DNA of 64,000 nucleotides, taken from Lysinibacillus sp. FJAT-14745. Lineage in GTDB: Bacteria; Bacillota; Bacilli; Bacillales_A; Planococcaceae. Under the pieces are notes generated by a model. That model made no database searches. It was not told where the DNA came from and was given only the letters and a program-made list of their open reading frames with translations. Within the stretch, counting starts at the first letter, position 1; every line of letters starts with the position of its first letter. The translations under genes and the position numbers were made by a program. Positions 62,433-64,000 of this stretch are shown here, piece by piece. The stretch lies in the NCBI RefSeq assembly GCF_001275675.1, contig NZ_LITM01000001.1:152573-216572 (forward strand). The letters are read 5' to 3'.

Positions 62433-62639
62433 AACGTTTACGATCTCCTTTTGTTCTTATAGAAAGAACAGTTGTTTTTGTATAAAAGACATTTTAACGC
62501 AAATTGCCCCATGTTTTCAATAGCATTTCAGAAATTGTCGAAACAATTCGGTAATTTGAATTTTTGCTTGTCACTTTCTTGAAACAACTGTATAGTAAAC
62601 TTACGATTGTATAGTCAAGTGTAAAGACAGGTGATTAAA

Positions 62640-63869
62640 ATGACGATAAATACAGTAACAACGAGTAAGTCTCAACAATCTATTTCTCGTAATAAGCTTT
62701 TAGGGATAGCAGGCGTTGGCTGGCTTTTTGATGCAATGGATGTAGGAATATTATCATTCGTTATTGCAGCATTAGCAGTTGAGTGGGGATTAACGCCAAG
62801 TCAATCGGGCTGGATAGGTAGCATAAACTCAATTGGGATGGCTGTAGGAGCTCTTATTTTCGGCGTGCTTGCCGATAAAGTGGGACGCAAGCAAATCTTT
62901 ATGTGGACGCTTGTATTATTTTCGATTGCAAGTGGCTTGTCTGCATTTACAACTACATTAGCTGCTTTTATGGCACTACGCTTTTTAGTAGGCATGGGAC
63001 TAGGGGGAGAATTGCCAGTCGCATCGACGCTAGTTTCTGAGAGTGTAGAAGCCAAAGAGCGTGGGCGAGTGGTTGTTTTACTGGAAAGCTTCTGGGCGGT
63101 GGGCTGGTTAATCGCAGCATTGATTTCGTATTTTGTTATTCCATCATGGGGATGGCGTATAGCTTTATTGTTAACGGCAATTCCAGCAATATATGCAATT
63201 TATCTTCGCTGGCACTTACCAGATTCACCACAATTTGTCGTGAAGGCAGAGTCTAAGAAACGTAGTGTTGTGCAAAATATTCGAGAAGTATGGTCAAAAA
63301 AATATGTACGCTCGACACTTATGTTATGGGTGCTATGGTTTACGGTCGTTTTCTCGTATTACGGTATGTTTTTATGGCTACCAAGTGTCATGGTTGGTAA
63401 AGGCTTTGATATGATTACGAGCTTTAAATATGTTCTTATTATGACGCTTGCGCAGCTACCAGGTTATTTTACAGCTGCATGGTTTATAGAAAAATTCGGA
63501 CGAAAATTTGTACTTGTTTCTTATTTAATTGGTACAGCTGTAAGTGCTTTCATTTTTGGTAATGCTGAAACAATAGTAGTGCTATTAACTTCTGGGATGT
63601 TTTTATCGTTCTTTAACTTAGGGGCTTGGGGTGCACTTTATGCGTATACACCAGAGCAGTATCCAGCTATTATTCGTGGAACGGGTGTAGGAATGGCAGC
63701 AGCTATTGGGCGCATCGGTGGTATTTTTGGACCTCTGTTAGTAGGCTTTTTGTTAACAGCAGGTTATGATATCGGCTACATCTTTGCTATTTTCTGCGGA
63801 GCGATTATTATCGGTGTTGTTGGGGTCATATTTTTAGGTCAAGAAACGAAACAAATTGAATTAGAATAA
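62640..63869 (+). CDS. MFS transporter, sugar-porter/AAHS-like (YceI/NiaP-like)
   Basis: About 409 residues, twelve membrane helices. GVLADKVGRKQIFMW after the second helix is the MFS A-like motif. WLFDAMDVGILSFVIAALA and RFLVGMGLGGELPVASTLV resemble NiaP/YceI, the niacin importer of B. subtilis. A niacin role is plausible but unproven; no NiaR or NadR gene is near. ATG at 62640 is preferred over GTG 62631, which overlaps the RBS ACAGGTGAT. A terminator follows. Confidence 0.82.
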   Translation: MTINTVTTSKSQQSISRNKLLGIAGVGWLFDAMDVGILSFVIAALAVEWGLTPSQSGWIGSINSIGMAVGALIFGVLADKVGRKQIFMWTLVLFSIASGLSAFTTTLAAFMALRFLVGMGLGGELPVASTLVSESVEAKERGRVVVLLESFWAVGWLIAALISYFVIPSWGWRIALLLTAIPAIYAIYLRWHLPDSPQFVVKAESKKRSVVQNIREVWSKKYVRSTLMLWVLWFTVVFSYYGMFLWLPSVMVGKGFDMITSFKYVLIMTLAQLPGYFTAAWFIEKFGRKFVLVSYLIGTAVSAFIFGNAETIVVLLTSGMFLSFFNLGAWGALYAYTPEQYPAIIRGTGVGMAAAIGRIGGIFGPLLVGFLLTAGYDIGYIFAIFCGAIIIGVVGVIFLGQETKQIELE

Positions 63870-63880
63870 CAAAAAGAATC

Positions 63881-63915
63881 ATGTCTTGGATGAACTATAG
63901 TCCAAGACATTTTTT
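63881..63915 (+). terminator. Terminator after the MFS gene
   Basis: ATGTCTTGGA pairs with TCCAAGACAT, followed by TTTTT. Nothing further is recognised to the end of the window. Confidence 0.85.
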
Positions 63916-64000
63916 ATAATTTTACACTACCGTCGCATGAATTTTAACTGAAATTTCAGATTTATTATTCCGCCTTTTTAGAGTAAAAACGAAGACATGT

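Overview
The window looks like a chromosomal segment of a low-GC Gram-positive Bacillaceae, most likely Lysinibacillus or a close relative. This rests on AT-rich DNA, frequent TTG/GTG starts behind strong GGAGG-type ribosome binding sites, and typical Bacillus-group families (CwlO-like endopeptidase, YkvI, YeeI, HflX, YclNOPQ, ComQXPA). The genus is an inference, not a measured result. There is no rRNA, tRNA, CRISPR array, prophage or recognisable transposase gene.

Region 1 (1-9.7 kb) is a sulfur and redox block. A CstR/CsoR-type repressor cut by the left edge precedes two rhodaneses, a TusA-rhodanese fusion, a DsrE-like protein, a rhodanese-metallo-beta-lactamase persulfide dioxygenase, a TusA protein, a TauE/SafE exporter and a DsbA/FrnE oxidoreductase. 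The arrangement resembles the yrk locus of Bacillus subtilis and the cst operon of Staphylococcus. A TsdA-like di-haem cytochrome follows, with a perfect FNR-type palindrome at about -41.5 of a good promoter. An M23 peptidase and a UbiB-family kinase come next.

Region 2 (9.7-29.6 kb) is mostly housekeeping: a CwlO-like NlpC/P60 endopeptidase with WalR-like boxes, a HEAT-repeat protein, a glutathione peroxidase, and a cobalamin riboswitch with terminator controlling an adenosyltransferase-like gene and a BtuF lipoprotein. It continues with phosphatases, MATE-RlmA, PlsC, YeeI, a chemoreceptor, an M3 peptidase, an AI-2E-family permease and a Nudix protein.

Region 3 (29.6-47.8 kb) holds an MMPL exporter and PiT/DUF47 phosphate uptake on the minus strand, then a MacB/FtsX-type ABC exporter. 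A strict 42-bp tandem repeat array follows, then a methyltransferase, PutP, HflX and a POT peptide transporter. Next is a three-gene M20 hydrolase-GNAT-N-acylamino-acid racemase operon, which probably inverts D-amino acids via N-succinyl intermediates, and a YkvI-type permease.

Region 4 (48-52.2 kb) is a Fur-controlled petrobactin-type siderophore importer (yclNOPQ) ending in an HmoA/IsdG-like haem monooxygenase gene.

Region 5 (53.2-57.7 kb) is the standout. It is a complete comQ-comX-comP-comA quorum-sensing locus, with a 52-codon comX read directly from the DNA. It is enclosed by imperfect inverted repeats of about 67 bp at its extreme ends plus matching subterminal GCC/GGC dyads. It therefore looks like a transposase-less mobile cassette of about 4.5 kb carrying a quorum-sensing pherotype.

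Region 6 (57.8-64 kb) contains a double-CxxC protein of possible immunity type, PAP2 phosphatase, mtnX-like phosphatase, thrC-thrB and an MFS transporter. Several families of short, GC-richer intergenic repeats are scattered throughout, some nested in one another.
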